From: JAQBQQ01 sp964633955
GTDB taxonomy: Bacteria; Patescibacteriota; Gracilibacteria; Peribacterales; Peribacteraceae
NCBI GenBank assembly: GCA_964633955.1
Contig: CAZWIA010000026.1
Location: forward strand, 1 to 14,902
DNA: 14,902 bases
Reading direction: 5' to 3'
The translations under genes and the position numbers were made by a program. Below the pieces are notes generated by a model, which was not told the DNA's origin, did not search any database, and was given only the letters and a program-made list of their open reading frames with translations. Shown piece by piece: positions 13,017-14,902 of the stretch (positions within the stretch are counted from its first letter, which is position 1; each line of letters starts with the position of its first letter).

Positions 13017-13736
13017 ATGCAGTACGAGATCCTCCTCCGTCCCTCCTACTCGGTCCTCAAGTGCGTGCTGGACGCCAATGAGGGCATCCGGGCGGAATCC
13101 GGAGCCATGCTGGCTATGGATGCCACGGCGTCGATCGACGCCAAGATGGAGGGCGGGGCGCTCAAGGCGCTCAGTCGAGCCTTCCTGACGAGCGAGAGCT
13201 TCTTCGTCACGCGGATCACCGCGTCCCAAGCCGATACGGAGGTCTACCTGGCGCCGCGCGCGCCGGGGGATATCACCACCATTGAACTCAAGAACCAGGA
13301 GTACATCGTGCAGGGCGGATCGTTCCTGGCTTCGGTCGGCGAGATCGAATCCAGCGCCAAGTTCAGCGGCTGGAAGGGGCTTGTGGGCGGGGAGGGACTC
13401 TTCATGATCAAGGCATCCGGCACGGGTCATCTGTTCGTTTCCAGTTTTGGCGGGATCCTGGAAAAGACGCTGAAGCCGGGAGAGAAGTTCGTGGTGGACA
13501 ACGGGCACATCGTGGCCTTCCCCGCGGACATGCCGTACCACGTGGACCAGGTGGGGGAGGGATTCGGCTTCATCACCACTGGGGAAGGACTCGCCTACGC
13601 GTTCACGGGCCCGGGCACGGTGTATCTCCAGACGCGCAACCTCAAGACCTTCACGGAGACGCTGAACCCCTTCCTGCCCGATCGTCAGAAGGGGCAGGGG
13701 GCGGGCAGTATCCTGGGGCAGGTGTTTGGAGGGTAA
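13017..13736 (+). CDS. AIM24 / TIGR00266 family protein
   Basis: 239 residues from ATG 13017; the frame is open upstream to 12912 but that part is unlike the family and crosses the dyad repeat. It shows the family pattern MQYEILLRPSYSVLKCVL, AESGAMLAMD (about 26-35), IDAKMEGGALKALSRAF, LTSESFFVTRITA (about 56-68), then GGSFLASVGEIESS, WKGLVGGEGLFMIKASGTGHLFV and YHVDQVGEGFGFITTGEGLAYAFTGPGTVYLQTRN, which form a beta-rich tryptophan-RNA-binding-attenuator-like fold. The biochemical role of bacterial members is not established; the mitochondrial relative Aim24 is tied to membrane organisation. It precedes CarS-like and PgpA genes on the same strand, so a membrane-related role is a fair but unproven guess. 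No Shine-Dalgarno is seen. Confidence 0.87.
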   Translation: MQYEILLRPSYSVLKCVLDANEGIRAESGAMLAMDATASIDAKMEGGALKALSRAFLTSESFFVTRITASQADTEVYLAPRAPGDITTIELKNQEYIVQGGSFLASVGEIESSAKFSGWKGLVGGEGLFMIKASGTGHLFVSSFGGILEKTLKPGEKFVVDNGHIVAFPADMPYHVDQVGEGFGFITTGEGLAYAFTGPGTVYLQTRNLKTFTETLNPFLPDRQKGQGAGSILGQVFGG

Positions 13737-13746
13737 TGACGGAGCT

Positions 13747-13774
13747 GTAGCAGCGAGCCATGGCTCGCTGCTAC
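13747..13774. repeat. Perfect 28-bp palindrome between the AIM24 and CarS-like genes
   Basis: The half GTAGCAGCGAGCCA (13747-13760) is followed directly by its exact reverse complement (13761-13774), with no spacer. As RNA it would form a stem of about 12 bp with a tight loop, ten bases after the AIM24 stop. No U-tract follows. It carries the GTAGC/GCTAC caps also seen around 7418-7473 and shares the GCCATGGC core with 12962-12996. Confidence 0.85.
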
Positions 13775-13783
13775 GCTCGGGGC

Positions 13784-14293
13784 GTGCATTTCCTCTCCCT
13801 CTTCTGGCTGTTCCTCCCGGCGTTCGTAGCGAACGCGGCGCCGGTGGTGGTGCGGAATATTCCGGGACTGAAGGAGTGGAAGCGGCCGATCGCACCCGCG
13901 TGGTTAGGACAGAATAAAACGTGGCGCGGGTTTCTCTCCGGTCTGGCGACCGGAGCGCTCACGGGTCTGCTGCAGGGACTCTGGAGTGCATGGGTGCGGG
14001 ACCATTCCGGTGTGATCCTGCCGTCCCTGGCGTGGGGGGCGCTCCTGGGGTTTGGCGCGCTCCTGGGGGACGCGGTGAAGAGCTTCGCCAAACGGCGGAT
14101 AGGCATCGCGCCCGGACATGCGTGGCCGGTCTTTGACGGCGTGGACTACATGATCGGCGCGCTCACGGTTGCGGCACTCTTCCTGCCGCTCACGCTGTGG
14201 GATTGGGTCTTCCTGTGCGCCCTGGGACCGCTCGCCAGTTGGGTCGCCAACGTGGGAGCGTACTGGGTGGGGTGGAAGGAAGTGTGGTGGTGA
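13784..14293 (+). CDS. carS: CarS-like (CDP-archaeol synthase family, DUF46) CTP:lipid cytidylyltransferase
   Basis: 169 residues from GTG 13784. This start gives the usual family opening FLSLFWLFLPAFVANAAPVV; the upstream ATG 13760 lies in the middle of a 28-bp palindrome and adds a non-family leader. Conserved marks are LGQNKTWRGF (about 41-50), GALLGDAVKSFAKRRIGI (about 91-108) and the DxxD pair in VFDGVDYMIG (Asp118, Asp121), which bind Mg-CTP in CarS. The usual DQxD has Gly in place of Gln. About five membrane helices are seen. In archaea CarS makes CDP-archaeol from CTP and unsaturated archaetidic acid. In a bacterium the substrate is more likely a fatty-acyl phosphatidic acid or another lipid phosphate, which is inference. 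pgpA follows 38 bases later, so both act in phospholipid head-group synthesis. Confidence 0.85.
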   Translation: MHFLSLFWLFLPAFVANAAPVVVRNIPGLKEWKRPIAPAWLGQNKTWRGFLSGLATGALTGLLQGLWSAWVRDHSGVILPSLAWGALLGFGALLGDAVKSFAKRRIGIAPGHAWPVFDGVDYMIGALTVAALFLPLTLWDWVFLCALGPLASWVANVGAYWVGWKEVWW

Positions 14294-14309
14294 GTGGTGA
14301 GTGGTGAGT
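14289..14309 (+). repeat. Three perfect GGTGAGT heptamers overlapping the carS stop
   Basis: GGTGAGT is repeated three times without a mismatch. The first copy contains the TGA stop of the CarS-like gene, so the array starts inside the last codons and fills much of the 38-base gap before pgpA. Confidence 0.8.
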
Positions 14310-14316
14310 CTTACGG

Positions 14317-14322
14317 TATGAT
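14317..14322 (+). promoter_or_regulatory. Possible -10 element of pgpA
   Basis: TATGAT lies nine bases before ATG 14332. A start site about seven bases downstream would leave one to three leader bases. No Shine-Dalgarno is present and the -35 position falls in the GGTGAGT array, with a poor match. Confidence 0.45.
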
Positions 14323-14331
14323 CGGTAGCAC

Positions 14332-14838
14332 ATGAGGCGCCTGAAGGGCACCGTCGCGCATCTGATCGCCACGCTCGGCGGGATCGGCCACGCGCGCGTG
14401 ATGCCCGGCACCGTGGGGAGCGTGCTGGCCGTACCGCTCGTCTTGCTCTTCCAGTCCCGCCTGCCGGCAGGCGTCCTGGGGCGGGCGGGCGTTCTGTCCC
14501 TCGTGTTCATTCTGCTGTGGATCTTGGGCCTGTGGGCGGTGCATACCGCCACGGAGGAGCCGCACCGGGACCGGCGGTGGGTGGTGATCGATGAGTTCCT
14601 GGGCATGTACGTTTCACTGATCCCGCTGGCGTTCCGCCCGGCGCATCCGTTCTTCGCACTCGTGGCGCTCCTCCTCTTCCGGCTGCTGGATATCCGGAAG
14701 CCGTTTGGCATCCGGTCGTTGGAACGGTCCGGTACCGCGTTCAGCGTGCTCAGTGACGATCTGGCTGCCGGGTTCCTCACCGCGGTGCTGTTCTGGCTCT
14801 TTCTGGCGGCGGATGGGTTTACCAGGCTGAGAGGGTGA
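14332..14838 (+). CDS. pgpA: Phosphatidylglycerophosphatase A
   Basis: 168 residues from ATG 14332, the normal length. Family marks are GGIGHARVMPGTVGSV (about 16-31), the acidic DEFLGM motif (Asp87, Glu88), FRLLDIRKPFGI (about 116-127) and SDDLAAG (Asp142, Asp143), which together form the Mg2+-dependent active site of PgpA. Four hydrophobic segments (about 28-42, 52-71, 90-118, 145-161) fit an integral membrane enzyme. It removes the terminal phosphate of phosphatidylglycerophosphate to give phosphatidylglycerol. The CarS-like gene just upstream would make the CDP-lipid; the joining enzyme (PgsA-type) is not in the window. DEFLGM differs slightly from the common DEVVG form, which is a normal range of variation. 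Confidence 0.92.
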   Translation: MRRLKGTVAHLIATLGGIGHARVMPGTVGSVLAVPLVLLFQSRLPAGVLGRAGVLSLVFILLWILGLWAVHTATEEPHRDRRWVVIDEFLGMYVSLIPLAFRPAHPFFALVALLLFRLLDIRKPFGIRSLERSGTAFSVLSDDLAAGFLTAVLFWLFLAADGFTRLRG

Positions 14839-14847
14839 GAGTGAAGG

Positions 14848-14902
14848 GTTACGAGTTACGAGTTACGAGTTACGAGTTACGAGTTACGAGTTACGAGTTA
14901 CG
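14848..14902 (+). repeat. Perfect GTTACGA heptamer tandem array, running off the window
   Basis: Seven complete, identical GTTACGA units (14848-14896) and six bases of an eighth reach the window end, so the true length is unknown. It starts nine bases after the pgpA stop. The forward strand is open in all three frames (each reads the same 7-residue cycle), while the reverse strand has TAA in every frame. A degenerate relative is at 6272-6299. Confidence 0.95.

Noticed and set aside
13760..13783. ATG 13760 as the start of the CarS-like gene
   Set aside because: This ATG is the centre of the 28-bp palindrome and the eight residues it adds are unlike the family. GTG 13784 gives the normal N-terminus.
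14848..14902. CRISPR-like array
   Set aside because: The units are 7 bases with no spacers between them, and no cas gene is present, so it is a simple tandem repeat.

Overview
This is a high-GC (roughly 60 % by eye), tightly packed bacterial chromosome segment that uses TGA as a normal stop codon. Protein families, short intergenic gaps and scarce Shine-Dalgarno sites suggest a Candidate Phyla Radiation (Patescibacteria) lineage of the Peribacteria type. That placement is inference from gene content and style; the window has no rRNA or ribosomal protein gene to prove it.

Layout. Bases 1-4765 are all on the minus strand. In transcription order (right to left) they hold a small Gly/Ala-rich membrane protein, a membrane-anchored Lnb/DUF4105-type protein, a phosphoribosyltransferase-domain protein, a CsoR copper repressor, an HMA-TauE/SafE-cupredoxin copper membrane protein, and an RlmI-type rRNA methyltransferase cut by the left edge. 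The region 4766-4917 is divergent. Rightward from it run a secreted protein joining S-layer-homology repeats to an esterase, and a CaCA-type cation exchanger. Next comes a 632-base stretch (7397-8028) with little coding, lower GC in its middle, twin hairpins, one terminator-like hairpin and one possible 58-residue gene. Bases 8029-9927 (minus) hold a small DUF1704-like protein, a nitroreductase and a D-2-hydroxyacid dehydrogenase; the last two overlap by ATGA. A small basic protein (plus) and a full-length P-type Ca2+ ATPase (minus) follow. The right end (plus) holds an AIM24/TIGR00266 protein, a CarS-like CDP-lipid synthase and PgpA, a lipid-head-group pair. The window stops inside a perfect GTTACGA heptamer array.

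How the genes fit together. CsoR and the HMA-TauE-cupredoxin protein form a copper-sensing and handling unit with a well-placed promoter. The CaCA exchanger and the P-type ATPase are two separate calcium extrusion systems. CarS and PgpA would supply CDP-activated lipid and dephosphorylate phosphatidylglycerophosphate-type intermediates.

Two patterns cut across the genes. First, several start codons lie only 6-22 bases after a -10-like hexamer and have no Shine-Dalgarno, as expected for leaderless or very short-leader mRNAs. Second, the gaps between genes are rich in perfect short palindromes (2117-2139, 4224-4247, 7421-7442, 7449-7470, 12962-12996, 13747-13774), mostly without U-tracts, and in heptamer tandem repeats that begin at TGA stop codons (6272, 14289, 14848). 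These repeats are the least explained part of the window.
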